Shown here piece after piece: positions 24,981 through 33,716 of a DNA stretch of 64,000 nt. Under the pieces are notes generated by a model, which saw only the letters and a list, made by a program, of their open reading frames with translations, was not told the origin of the DNA and made no database searches. The position numbers and the translations under genes are program-made. The stretch comes from Bermanella sp047621325 (lineage in GTDB: Bacteria > Pseudomonadota > Gammaproteobacteria > Pseudomonadales > Oceanobacteraceae), in the NCBI GenBank assembly GCA_047621325.1, contig JBLHLT010000014.1:30279-94278 (forward strand), given 5' to 3'. Each line of letters opens with the position of its first letter. Within the stretch, counting starts at the first letter, position 1.

Positions 24981-25173
24981 CGTGCTGTTGTCAGGTAGTT
25001 TAATGGCCGCCCCCAGCCCAATTGATGACGAAGAATTTTTATTGTTTTTAGCCGATAGCATTGAACAAGACGGTGAGTGGATTGATCCACTTTCCATGAT
25101 AGATGAAGACACCAATACTCAAACCAATGACAACCAAGATAACCCAATGCAAAAGGAGGCCGACGATGAATAA
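24961..25173 (+). CDS. small exported acidic protein
   Basis: 70 residues from the ATG at 24961, which overlaps the previous gene by 20 bases. The signal peptide is MRLSLVSVLLSGSLMA and the mature peptide is strongly acidic (DDEEFLLFLADSIEQDGEWIDPLSMIDED). The segment DEEFLLFLADSIEQ echoes DEEWELVDDLEFALWLSEQ at the C-terminus of the upstream membrane protein, so the two periplasmic segments may bind the same partner. It resembles no family known to me. It overlaps the following DUF3106 gene by 8 bases, giving a tightly coupled four-gene operon. Confidence 0.55.
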   Translation: MRLSLVSVLLSGSLMAAPSPIDDEEFLLFLADSIEQDGEWIDPLSMIDEDTNTQTNDNQDNPMQKEADDE

Positions 25174-25582
25174 TTTAATGAAACAGATGCTCCTGTTGTG
25201 TTTAATCTGGGTGCCATTAAGTTATGGTGAATCGTTCTCCGAGTTACCTGCAGATATTAAAATTACGTTAAGCCCACTAGAAGCTAAATGGGATGAGCTG
25301 TCGGCTGAAAAACAACAAAAACTGATTCAAGGGGCGAGTCGTTGGAATGCCCTAGGACCAGAGCAACAAGACAGAGCCAAAGCTCGCTACAAGCGTTTCT
25401 CCCAATTGCCTAATGCGCAACGCAAAAAAGCCATGGAGCGCCTGCAAAAATACCAAACCTTACCAATAGGCAAGCGTGAGGACATACAAAAAAGTTATCA
25501 AAACTTTAAGCGTTTGAGCCCACAACAACGAGATAACGTCCGTCAAACCTTTCAACGTACACAGCGTTTACGCCGTCCATAA
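25166..25582 (+). CDS. DUF3106 periplasmic protein
   Basis: 138 residues from the ATG at 25166, with AAAAGGAGG 7 bases upstream. The signal peptide ends WVPLSYG. The mature protein is built of repeated W/Y-xx-L-xxxx-Q/R units (WDELSAEKQQKL, RWNALGPEQQDRAKARYKRFSQLP, RFQ and YQNFKRLSPQQRDNVRQTFQR), the hallmark of DUF3106. These proteins are found next to ECF sigma and DUF3619 genes, as here. It is strongly basic, whereas the preceding exported peptide is acidic, so a direct interaction is conceivable. Confidence 0.75.
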   Translation: MNNLMKQMLLLCLIWVPLSYGESFSELPADIKITLSPLEAKWDELSAEKQQKLIQGASRWNALGPEQQDRAKARYKRFSQLPNAQRKKAMERLQKYQTLPIGKREDIQKSYQNFKRLSPQQRDNVRQTFQRTQRLRRP

Positions 25583-25587
25583 CACGA

Positions 25588-26490
25588 CTAAAAAAAGACG
25601 CTGACGCTCAATTCAATGAGCGCGTTTTGCCAATCTTCGTCGGTGAGCTTATCGGCGGATATATTAACGCTGCCATAATTCGTGATCAGGCCTGACTGTA
25701 CGATGACACTGGTGCTATTAGAATCGCTGTCGATCAATACGCTTTCTTCAGAGGTTAGTACGCGATTTCCTGGTAATCGAGTGCGCGAGGTTTGAGAAAT
25801 ATGCGCTTCACCATCAATGCTTCTACTGTGATACAAGCCGCTGCCTAGCATTAAATCCCATTGTTCATTTATAGAAAAATAATGCTGATAGCCAATGCTG
25901 GCATGGGCTAACCAGCCACTTTGTGTAATTTCATCATGGCTACTTTGAATATGATTACTTATTTGTAGTAGTTGGTATTGCTCGTCAGAGGTCTGCTGGC
26001 TAACACCGAAAGTGGCTAGAAGTTGACTGCTTTCAAAGTACCAGCCGTAGCCTGCATCAATCACAAACGAGCGATAATCCGCTTGGCTTGAACTGGCAGA
26101 GCGAGTGCCATTTTCATTGGCGTTATAGATTTGTTGTTGGCTTGATTGGCTGTAGCCAATACTGATCCAGCTTTGTTCGAAGTTGTAATCAAGGTAAAGG
26201 CTTTCACTGGTTTGTTCAAAATACAGCTGATAGCGCAATGGGTCGTTTGTGCTGATATGTGAGCGGTTATTGTCCCCTTGGCTGGCGGAAACCATAACCA
26301 GCCAAGGGCCTGTGGCGAGCTGATAGCGTACTTTGGGTGAGCGAACGCGTAGCTCAAGCTGTTCATCATTGAGTGTGAAGTTTTGTGTCTGTTGTACCAT
26401 GCCTAAACTGAGAGCATGATCGGCGTTAGCCCAGCACATTGGGGTGAACCAGATCATTCCGAGTCTTACTAGGGTGACAATATGCTTCAT
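25588..26490 (-). CDS. outer-membrane beta-barrel-like protein, unknown function
   Basis: 300 residues from the ATG at 26490; a longer start lacks a proper signal peptide. The signal sequence ends near MCWANA. The mature part shows alternating beta strands (SLYLDYNFEQSWISIGYSQSS, WYFESSQLLATFGVSQQ, WLAHASIGYQHYF) and ends SVSVFF, consistent with a C-terminal aromatic outer-membrane signal. It converges with the DUF3106 gene with only 5 bases between them. No family is recognised. Confidence 0.65.
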   Translation of the reverse strand: MKHIVTLVRLGMIWFTPMCWANADHALSLGMVQQTQNFTLNDEQLELRVRSPKVRYQLATGPWLVMVSASQGDNNRSHISTNDPLRYQLYFEQTSESLYLDYNFEQSWISIGYSQSSQQQIYNANENGTRSASSSQADYRSFVIDAGYGWYFESSQLLATFGVSQQTSDEQYQLLQISNHIQSSHDEITQSGWLAHASIGYQHYFSINEQWDLMLGSGLYHSRSIDGEAHISQTSRTRLPGNRVLTSEESVLIDSDSNSTSVIVQSGLITNYGSVNISADKLTDEDWQNALIELSVSVFF

Positions 26491-26644
26491 GATCCGTCCT
26501 TTCACTGAAGCTAAGATCATAACAAACTTTGGGGGTTAAACTAATGAAGTATCAAGTGTTTAAAGCGTAAATATATCGGCTTTATGCTTGAGGCTATAGT
26601 GCGCTTTATGCCATAGTGCAGGCTCATTTTAGTTATGACTTTCT

Positions 26645-27781
26645 ATGAAAATTTTACCGTTACGAGACAGTAAAGAGCCGGCGATTAACCATGCGTTAGT
26701 CGGTTCAGATGCGCGTATATTATCGAAAATTAAGCGCACTATTTTTATGATATTTAGTCTAATGGCGCTTCACGTTTTAGCCATGATGGTGTTGGAGTCA
26801 TTTTCGCCGTGGCAAGCAATTTGGTTAACCATGACCACGATCACCACCGTAGGTTATGGTGACTTAAGTGCGAAGACGATACCGGGCCAAGCGGCGACGA
26901 TCATTTTGATTTTTATGTCGGCCATCACGTTGGTCACATTTTTAGTGCGCGATTATGTGGATTATCGTATTGCGCGTAACGAACGTATTCGCTCAGGTTT
27001 ATGGGATTGGGAAATGAAAGAACACATATTGATTATCAACGCGCCAAAATATAATGCGGATCAATTCTTCCAACGTTTGGTGACACAGATACGAGAAGAT
27101 GACGCTAACAAAGAGATCGATATTCTGCTGCTTAATACCGAGTTTGGTGGTGGTTTATCAGCCCAGTTAAAAGACTTGGGTGTACGCCATATTCTGGGCA
27201 ATGGTAATAATGACGATGATTTAGCGCGCGCCGAAGCCAAATTTGCCAAGCATATATTTGTCTTGGCACGAGACGAATACCATGCCGACAGCGACAGTAT
27301 CAGTTTTGATATCGTGCATCGTTTGGCCGATTTACGGTTGGCGCATATAACCTTGGTGGAGTGCGTGGTGGATGCTAACCGCCCTCGCATGGTTGATTTG
27401 GATGTGAAATCAATCTTACGACCTATTCGCTCATATCCAGAAATACTGGTGCGCGCCATGGATGCACCTGGCAGTGAAGTAGTGATCGAAGACATGTTTA
27501 CCCGCAAAGACGATCACCCAGAGCGTTACAGCATTTGGTTAGAAGGTGAAAGCTGGGCTGATGTGGTAACGGCCATGTTAAAAGCCGGTATCGGCACACC
27601 CATGGCGTTTATTAATAAAGATGGTGATATCACCGTACACCCAAGGGGGGATGTGCGAGTGTATGCACAAAGCTTAATTGTATTGGTGAAAAGTGACCAC
27701 GTACCGACCCAAGCGGATGTAACAGAGGCATTCCAAAATGCGTTTCAAAAGTTTGTGGTAGAGTCGCAAAGCCCAGAATAA
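26645..27781 (+). CDS. two-TM potassium channel with RCK/TrkA-N regulatory domain
   Basis: 378 residues. TM1 spans about residues 32-50, followed by the pore helix and selectivity filter TTVGYGD (about 67-73) and TM2 (82-102). The cytoplasmic part has ILIINAPKYNADQF in place of the usual GxGxxG Rossmann loop, so NAD-type binding may be altered. A TrkA-C-like region follows near the end (PRGDVRVYAQSLIVLVKS). It should form a tetrameric K+ channel in the inner membrane. It is a single gene ending at a strong terminator. Confidence 0.85.
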   Translation: MKILPLRDSKEPAINHALVGSDARILSKIKRTIFMIFSLMALHVLAMMVLESFSPWQAIWLTMTTITTVGYGDLSAKTIPGQAATIILIFMSAITLVTFLVRDYVDYRIARNERIRSGLWDWEMKEHILIINAPKYNADQFFQRLVTQIREDDANKEIDILLLNTEFGGGLSAQLKDLGVRHILGNGNNDDDLARAEAKFAKHIFVLARDEYHADSDSISFDIVHRLADLRLAHITLVECVVDANRPRMVDLDVKSILRPIRSYPEILVRAMDAPGSEVVIEDMFTRKDDHPERYSIWLEGESWADVVTAMLKAGIGTPMAFINKDGDITVHPRGDVRVYAQSLIVLVKSDHVPTQADVTEAFQNAFQKFVVESQSPE

Positions 27782-27798
27782 ATTGGGCCAGTTAGATT

Positions 27799-27829
27799 AA
27801 AAAAGCCGATCACATGATCGGCTTTTTTG
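27799..27829. terminator. bidirectional terminator, K+ channel / GNAT
   Basis: AAAAAAGCCGATCA-CA-TGATCGGCTTTTTT: a perfect stem with A and T runs on both sides between convergent genes. Confidence 0.9.
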
Positions 27830-27854
27830 TGTCTGCTGCAATGTTGTGACGTCA

Positions 27855-28355
27855 TTAATCGTCAGCTTGTTGCTCTGTTTTATAGTGCGTAAAACCGCGC
27901 GCTTCATAATTCGCTTTTGCATTAGGGTGGTCAAGTGAACAGGTGTGTAACCAAACCCGCTTTGTATTGGGCAATGACCATGCTTGCTCAAGTGCGTTTG
28001 TCAGTAGATAGCCGCCCATGCCTTTGCCCACAAACTCTGGTGTTAAGCCAAATTGAATAATTTCTACGTCACCTTGCGCTTGTTGCTGCATTTCGAAATA
28101 ACCGGCAATGGCCCCTTTGTAATAAGCGACCCAAGTATGCAGTTTTGGGTCTTGGGCATAGGCTTGCCACTGGTTATCGGCATCGTTGAGTTTATCTGTC
28201 CATGTCCAAGGGCCACCAACATAACTGTAAAGGAATTTATTCAACGCCCATTGTTTGATCTCACAATATTCAATACGTAATCCATCAAACGAAGGTTTCC
28301 CCTTGATGTGCGCTGGGCTGTGCATTTCTAAATAATAAATATCAATGTTGGACAT
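27855..28355 (-). CDS. GNAT-family N-acetyltransferase
   Basis: 166 residues. The acetyl-CoA-binding motif A is QFGLTPEFVGKGMGGYLLTNALEQAW (about residues 101-126), with motif B HTCSLDHPNAKANYEARGF near the end. It transfers an acetyl group to an amine of unknown identity. It follows the MFS pump gene by 7 bases on the same strand, so a role in resistance or export of the same compound is possible. Confidence 0.85.
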   Translation of the reverse strand: MSNIDIYYLEMHSPAHIKGKPSFDGLRIEYCEIKQWALNKFLYSYVGGPWTWTDKLNDADNQWQAYAQDPKLHTWVAYYKGAIAGYFEMQQQAQGDVEIIQFGLTPEFVGKGMGGYLLTNALEQAWSLPNTKRVWLHTCSLDHPNAKANYEARGFTHYKTEQQADD

Positions 28356-28362
28356 GTTTTTC

Positions 28363-29592
28363 TTATAAAGTATTAACGGTTTGAGTGGATAGTTTAGTCG
28401 TGCGGCGTAACCAGAAAATTAAGCACAACGTGACACTGGTACACATAATAAAACCAATTATGAGCGGCATGACCGTGCCATTGTAGTGCTGTCCCACATA
28501 GGTGCCAACCACGACCGATATTAATGTTTGCACGGTACTAATCACCGATGTAGCAACCCCTGCAATATGGCCAAGTGGGTGTACCGCCATGGCATTGAAA
28601 TTACCAAATAATATACCAAAGCAAAAAAACGTACTCAGCATGTACAGCATAAAGCTAAATAAGCCGGGGTCCTCATTCATAAAATTGGCATAAACAAAAA
28701 ACAAAATAGAGCTGATCAGTACCACCCATAAAGCGGTAATACATAGGGTTTGCATGGGTATTTTCATGACTAATTTAGAATTGGCAAAAGATGAAAAACC
28801 AATGGCCAATGCGAGTATGCCAAAGTACACCGAAAATAAATCACCGGTGCCGTATTGCACTTGTAAAATTTGCTGGGAAGAACTTAGGTAACCAACAAAA
28901 GCACCAAACATAATGCCGGCTGCCAGTGTGTAGGTGCGGGATTCCGGGTGTTTTATGGTTTCGATCATGCCGCGTTTAATATTCGCTAATGAAAAACCGA
29001 TACGTTTTTCCACAACTAAGGTTTCCGGTTGGCGGAGGTGCATCCAAATAGTACTGCCCAGTGCAACCAAAAACAGCATGACAAAAATGTAATGCCAGTT
29101 TGCAAATAATAAAATGAACTGACCAATCGAAGGCGCAAGTGCTGGCACCATGATAAAGACCATCATGATGAGAGACATATTTTTTGCCATTTCTTTGCCG
29201 TCAAACTTGTCGCGCATCATGGCAATGGTGACCACTCGACAGGCAGCAGCCCCAAAACCTTGCAGCACACGCCCCAGTAGCATCTGATTAAAATCTTGTG
29301 CAAAAATTGAAATCAAGCAACCTACTAAAAAAATACCGATACCAATGTAAATGGCTTTTTTGCGGCCAAATGAATCAGAGATTGGCCCATAAATAATTAA
29401 GCCAAACGCCATGCCTAAAAACACACTGGTTATAATCAGCTGGCTATCGTTTGGGTTGGCGATGTTCAGGTCTTGGCCAATAATACCAAGGGCTGGCAAC
29501 ATGGCATCAATGGACAACGCTACCATCGACATAAGTGCGGCCATTAAGGTGATGAACTCTAAGCGGTTAATGTGTACTGCGGGGTTTGACAT
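28363..29592 (-). CDS. Bcr/CflA-type MFS drug efflux transporter
   Basis: 409 residues from the ATG at 29592. Twelve hydrophobic segments are expected. The MFS loop 2-3 motif reads YGPISDSFGRKKAIYIG and the motif C-like region is VMVPALAPSIGQFIL, as in the Bcr/CflA drug:H+ antiporters. It is followed by the GNAT gene in the same transcript. The 245 bases upstream (29605-29849), which also precede the zinc operon, contain no feature I can name. Confidence 0.85.
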   Translation of the reverse strand: MSNPAVHINRLEFITLMAALMSMVALSIDAMLPALGIIGQDLNIANPNDSQLIITSVFLGMAFGLIIYGPISDSFGRKKAIYIGIGIFLVGCLISIFAQDFNQMLLGRVLQGFGAAACRVVTIAMMRDKFDGKEMAKNMSLIMMVFIMVPALAPSIGQFILLFANWHYIFVMLFLVALGSTIWMHLRQPETLVVEKRIGFSLANIKRGMIETIKHPESRTYTLAAGIMFGAFVGYLSSSQQILQVQYGTGDLFSVYFGILALAIGFSSFANSKLVMKIPMQTLCITALWVVLISSILFFVYANFMNEDPGLFSFMLYMLSTFFCFGILFGNFNAMAVHPLGHIAGVATSVISTVQTLISVVVGTYVGQHYNGTVMPLIIGFIMCTSVTLCLIFWLRRTTKLSTQTVNTL

Positions 29593-29849
29593 AAATAAAC
29601 TCAATGGTATTAGGTAAGCTTAGATGAAAAATTTAGGCATCGAGTAAAACATAAATCCATTTTTGCTGTCAGTCTTAAAGTTGAGAAAGACTATTGCAGT
29701 ACAACGAGCTAGGTTAGCCCCATGTGGGCATGAGAAGAATCATTGAAAATGAGTGCAAAAAACCTATTTGGTAGTGTCACTAATTGTTATGGTTTTTTGT
29801 CATAGAGACACCAACACTACAACTGTTTACATATAAGTGGTAATTCAGA

Positions 29850-30182
29850 TTGAAGCGGCTTGCCAGTAATCGTATGATACGCGCCATGAAACTTCTCCAG
29901 CACCCGCGCTTGCGTAAACATAATGGCTTAATAGCCTCTGTGTTGACATTGGTCATATTGATCAGTGGCAGCTTGCAGTTGGTGCACGATCAGCTTATTG
30001 ATCACCATCATACCATTGACTGCCCAATGTTCGTTTTGGACGGCAGCGCAGCGGTACCTGAGGCCACTACTGGCTGTGTGAGTGCCAAGCAAGCACTCGA
30101 AAAACAAGCGTTTCATCCTATAGCCTTAGTGTTGTCTCAATTTGAGACCCAGCAAGCGCGCGCCCCACCTACGTCACTTTAA
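29850..30182 (+). CDS. small histidine/cysteine membrane protein of the zinc-uptake chaperone type
   Basis: 110 residues from a TTG; ATGs at 29874 and 29886 would also keep the signal anchor and cannot be excluded, and none has a good ribosome-binding site. A hydrophobic segment (IASVLTLVILISGSLQLV) is followed by HDQLIDHHHTIDCPMF and a further Cys in TTGCVSA, a compact metal-binding layout. Such proteins are annotated as zinc chaperones and lie next to ZnuD-like receptors. The TonB receptor 74 bases downstream fits that. Probable Zur control is an inference; no convincing Zur box was found. Confidence 0.6.
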   Translation: MKRLASNRMIRAMKLLQHPRLRKHNGLIASVLTLVILISGSLQLVHDQLIDHHHTIDCPMFVLDGSAAVPEATTGCVSAKQALEKQAFHPIALVLSQFETQQARAPPTSL

Positions 30183-30255
30183 TTTAATACTTTAAACAAT
30201 AAATATGACTTACAGCATTGGCTGTAGGTTGCTTTGTGTATTTTAAAAAAAGTGA

Positions 30256-32358
30256 ATGAATATGTTCCAGCGATTATTTACCTTGGCCGCGGGCCTTGTC
30301 GTATTGCCATTAGCTATGGCTGAAGAAACTGAATTAGAAACTGTGAAGGTGCATGGTGATCCATTAAATCGAAACTTGGGAGAACTGACGCAGCCCGTGC
30401 ATGTGCTAACGGGCGACGCATTGGAGCAACGTCAAAGTGCTTCTGTTGGCGAGTTACTTTCCCAAAGCGCCGGCATTCATAACAGCAGTTATGGCAGTGC
30501 AGTTGGTCGACCGGTGATCCGAGGCCTAGGCGGTGCACGTGTCAAGGTCATGCAAAACGGCATCGATACATTAGATGTGGGCACGATTAGCCCTGACCAT
30601 GCGGTTGCCGTGGATTCACAACACGCAACTCAAGTCGAAGTAGTGCGTGGTCCTGCCGCATTAATTTTTGGTAATGGCGCGGTCGGCGGGGCAGTTAATA
30701 TCGTGGATGAACGCATTCCGGTATTGGGCGATAACCGTGTCAGTATTGGCAGTGAAGCCAGTAGTGTCGATGAAGGACACGTACTCTCTTTGCATGCTCA
30801 ACACAGTTTAAAAACGGTGGCGTTGCAACTGAGTGCCAGTCAGCGTGATACCCAATCTTATGATATTCCCCATGATGATCATCCGTTAGAAAACAGTGAT
30901 GTGTTGCAGCAAAATTTTAATTTAGGTATGTCTACATTACTGGGTAATGGCGAATTGGGTTTTGCGATTAGCCATATGAAAAATAAATTTGGTTTGCCGG
31001 GCCATCATCATGAAGAAGGCCACGAAGAAGAAATCGATGCTGGAGCGCTAGAAGAGGAAGAAGAGGAGCACGCAAGGGTGGAGCTTAAACAAACCCGCTT
31101 TGATATGGAGTTTACTCAGGCATTAAATATGGGTGCAGTAAACGGCGTAAATGTAAGATTTGGGTGGGTCGATTACCAGCACCAAGAAGGCCACGAAGAA
31201 ACTGAAGCGCACAGTGAACCTGTTGATGCGCTATTAGTAGAAGACGAGCATGAGCACGCAGGTATGACAGAGTTTAAACGCAAAGGTTATGAAAGCCGCT
31301 TGGGTTTAAATTATCAACTGAGCAAGAATGCAAAAGGTGTGGTGGGTGTGCAAGTGTCTGACACAGATTTTTCAGCACAAGGTGGCGAAGCGATCGTGCC
31401 TGATACGCAGTCACAACAAGTGGGAATATTTGCGTTGCACAGCGTGCAGTGGTCGCCGTTTGTGATTACCGATTTAGCTGCCCGAGTTGAGCGTAATACT
31501 CATGATACTAATCAAGCTCAGTTAGCGATTGATCATCTTGCTGAATGTAATTTAACACCAGCCGATATTAAAGACCGTTCATTTAATAACGCCTCTTTTT
31601 CAGCGGGTATTAACTGGCAACTGACGTCTGCGTTGACGCTGCGTTCAAATCTTTCGCAAGTTAGTCGTAGTGCAGCAGCGCAAGAGCTGTATAGTTGCGG
31701 CCCTCATGAAGCCACGCAAACGTTTGAAATTGGCAATAGCCAACTGGATAACGAAGTTTCACAAGTGATGGATTTAGGCTTATTCGCACAGCATGCCGTT
31801 AGCGACGCATTGCAATTCGTGGCTCAAGCGAATATCTATCGCACCAATATGACGGACTTTATCTACCAACAAAATCTTGGGGTGCAAACAGATGGTTTTG
31901 ATAGCTATCAATATCAACAACAAGATGCGTTTTTACAAGGCTATGAATTCAATGTGACCACTACGATAAGTCAAGTTTGGCAGCTGCAAGCTTTTGCGGA
32001 TGGTGTGCGCGCCGAATTTGAGGGTGGCGACAATAATGGTAGCTATGTGCCGCGTATGCCAGCGGATCGCTTGGGGTTAGAGGTTGCTTACCAAACTTAC
32101 TTATGGAATGTGTATGCGCGCCAGAGTCGCTACCAAGATCAAACTCGATTGGCTGAAGGCGAAGCGTTAACAAAAGGATTTGATTTAGTGACACTCGGTG
32201 GCAGTTATTTATTACCGTTTTCTGACAGTGAATTGAAATTGTATGGGCAAATACAAAACGTATTAGATGAAGATGTGCGTTACCACACTTCATTTGTTAA
32301 AGATGAAGTGTTGCAGCCAGGGCGCAACTTAAAAATCGGACTTAACTATCGTTTTTAA
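30256..32358 (+). CDS. znuD: TonB-dependent zinc receptor (ZnuD-like)
   Basis: 700 residues. The signal peptide ends LAMA, the plug has GRPVIRGLGGARVKVMQNGIDTLD and VEVVRGPAALIFGNGAVGGAVNIVDE, and the C-terminal barrel ends in NYRF. Two surface loops are rich in His and Glu (GLPGHHHEEGHEEE near residue 250 and EGHEETEAHSEP / EDEHEHAG near 315-335), the hallmark of ZnuD receptors that import zinc across the outer membrane under zinc starvation, energised by TonB. The upstream metallochaperone-like gene supports zinc rather than a siderophore as substrate. Confidence 0.85.
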   Translation: MNMFQRLFTLAAGLVVLPLAMAEETELETVKVHGDPLNRNLGELTQPVHVLTGDALEQRQSASVGELLSQSAGIHNSSYGSAVGRPVIRGLGGARVKVMQNGIDTLDVGTISPDHAVAVDSQHATQVEVVRGPAALIFGNGAVGGAVNIVDERIPVLGDNRVSIGSEASSVDEGHVLSLHAQHSLKTVALQLSASQRDTQSYDIPHDDHPLENSDVLQQNFNLGMSTLLGNGELGFAISHMKNKFGLPGHHHEEGHEEEIDAGALEEEEEEHARVELKQTRFDMEFTQALNMGAVNGVNVRFGWVDYQHQEGHEETEAHSEPVDALLVEDEHEHAGMTEFKRKGYESRLGLNYQLSKNAKGVVGVQVSDTDFSAQGGEAIVPDTQSQQVGIFALHSVQWSPFVITDLAARVERNTHDTNQAQLAIDHLAECNLTPADIKDRSFNNASFSAGINWQLTSALTLRSNLSQVSRSAAAQELYSCGPHEATQTFEIGNSQLDNEVSQVMDLGLFAQHAVSDALQFVAQANIYRTNMTDFIYQQNLGVQTDGFDSYQYQQQDAFLQGYEFNVTTTISQVWQLQAFADGVRAEFEGGDNNGSYVPRMPADRLGLEVAYQTYLWNVYARQSRYQDQTRLAEGEALTKGFDLVTLGGSYLLPFSDSELKLYGQIQNVLDEDVRYHTSFVKDEVLQPGRNLKIGLNYRF

Positions 32359-32387
32359 AGTGTTGTTTATTTTGTAAAGGTTATTTG

Positions 32388-32447
32388 TCACTCCCTTGAT
32401 ACACATCAAGGGAGTGATTGGTTTGAGTTCTAGAATGAACTCAAACC
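32388..32447 (+). repeat. two consecutive perfect hairpins between znuD and ydcH
   Basis: TCACTCCCTTGAT-ACAC-ATCAAGGGAGTGA (13 pairs, 32388-32417) is followed at once by GGTTTGAGTTC-TAGAAT-GAACTCAAACC (11 pairs, 32420-32447). The second is followed by TAAAAAAATAAGG, so the pair could terminate transcription, stabilise the upstream mRNA, or shield the downstream ribosome-binding site. Confidence 0.7.
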
Positions 32448-32467
32448 TAAAAAAATAAGGACACGCA

Positions 32468-32713
32468 ATGCCAATTGAAAACCATAGCCTAGCTAACGAA
32501 TTCCCTGAGCATAAAGAGCGTATTCACGACTTAAAAGCAAGCGACATGCACTTTCTTCGTTTGTTTAATGAATATCATGACGTTGATAAAGATATCCATC
32601 GCTTTGAAAGTGGTGCGCAAGTCACATCTGACGAGCATCTTGAAACGTTGAAACTTGAGCGCTTACACTTAAAAGATAAACTGTTAGTGATGCTGGTAGC
32701 CCAGCCCGCTTAA
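32468..32713 (+). CDS. YdcH-family (DUF465) small protein
   Basis: 81 residues, mostly helical: EFPEHKERIHDLKASDMHFLRLFNEYHDVDKDIHRFE followed by LETLKLERLHLKDKLLVML is the DUF465 two-helix pattern. The function is unclear in the family. It has an AAGGA ribosome-binding site and stands alone between znuD and fbpC. Confidence 0.85.
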   Translation: MPIENHSLANEFPEHKERIHDLKASDMHFLRLFNEYHDVDKDIHRFESGAQVTSDEHLETLKLERLHLKDKLLVMLVAQPA

Positions 32714-32714
32714 A

Positions 32715-33716
32715 TTATTTAAGCGTTAATGGCTCATGAGTATATTGCAGGTGAATATGCTCGTGGGGTGTTAATGGTTGTTGTGTTTCAATCCATAATG
32801 AAAAATCATCAAACTGTATGTGGTTTCGGTAACGGTAACCCATGTATAGGCTATCCTTAATTAATCCTCTCAAACCAGCCGTGTTTGTTACAGTAAATCC
32901 ATTTTCGCGCAATAACACCCAAGACGTATCGTCGCTCAACTTAACAGGCTGTGAAAACAATGCGTGTGGTATTTGGCTGGCCGAAATTAAATTTCCAGAC
33001 TCCATAAACTCCGCTACAAAGGGGTTAATAGGTTGCTCAAAAATCACCTGAGTGTGATCGACCTGTTCGATTTTTCCATTATTTAATACCGCGGTTTTAT
33101 CCGCAAAGCTGAAAGCCTCTTGTTTACTGTGTGTGACAAAAATACAGGTTATGTTGTGCTGCTTAAGTAAACTGCGCAATTCAGCCATTAGCTTGTATTT
33201 AACTTGGCTGTCGATGTTTGAAAACGGTTCATCCATTAACAGTAATTTTGGGCGTTTTGCCAATGCACGGGCTACCGCGGTGCGCTGTTGCTGGCCACCA
33301 CTTAGCTCGTGGGGGTAGCGCTCACCTAAACCGTGCATGTGCACAAGATTCAAACTGTCTTGTATTTGCGCGTATTTGGCTTCTTTACTTAACGCAGTCA
33401 GGGAAAAGCCAATATTTTGTGCCACGGTCATATGGGGGAAAAGTGCATAATCCTGAAAGATAAATCCGATGTCGCGTTTTTCGGGTGGTAACTCATAGCT
33501 GTTCTTTTTTAACAGCTGGTCAAACAAATGAATGGTTCCGAATTGGGCATCCATTAAACCGGCAATGGCTTTTAATGCCGTGGTTTTGCCGCAGCCACTT
33601 GGGCCGAGCAAACACAGGATCTCGCCTTCGTTTAGCGATAGTGAGAAATTTTCTAAGATGGTTTTTTCTTGCAGATGAACCGCGAGGTTTTCAATGTGTA
33701 ATGCAGATTGACTCAT
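32715..33716 (-). CDS. fbpC: ferric iron ABC transporter ATP-binding protein
   Basis: 333 residues. Walker A GPSGCGKTTALKAIAGL (about residues 39-55), Q-loop FQDYALFPHMTV, signature LSGGQQQRTAVARALA and Walker B LLLMDEPFSNID are all intact. The C-terminal 100 residues form the TOBE-like regulatory domain seen in FbpC/PotA-type ATPases. It starts 4 bases before the fbpB stop (overlap ATGA), so the two are translationally coupled. It drives Fe3+ import with FbpA and FbpB. Confidence 0.9.
   Translation of the reverse strand: MSQSALHIENLAVHLQEKTILENFSLSLNEGEILCLLGPSGCGKTTALKAIAGLMDAQFGTIHLFDQLLKKNSYELPPEKRDIGFIFQDYALFPHMTVAQNIGFSLTALSKEAKYAQIQDSLNLVHMHGLGERYPHELSGGQQQRTAVARALAKRPKLLLMDEPFSNIDSQVKYKLMAELRSLLKQHNITCIFVTHSKQEAFSFADKTAVLNNGKIEQVDHTQVIFEQPINPFVAEFMESGNLISASQIPHALFSQPVKLSDDTSWVLLRENGFTVTNTAGLRGLIKDSLYMGYRYRNHIQFDDFSLWIETQQPLTPHEHIHLQYTHEPLTLK

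Noticed and set aside
29605..30255. Zur box controlling the zinc genes
   Set aside because: No GTTATAATATAAC-like palindrome was found; only AT-rich sequence without the needed symmetry.
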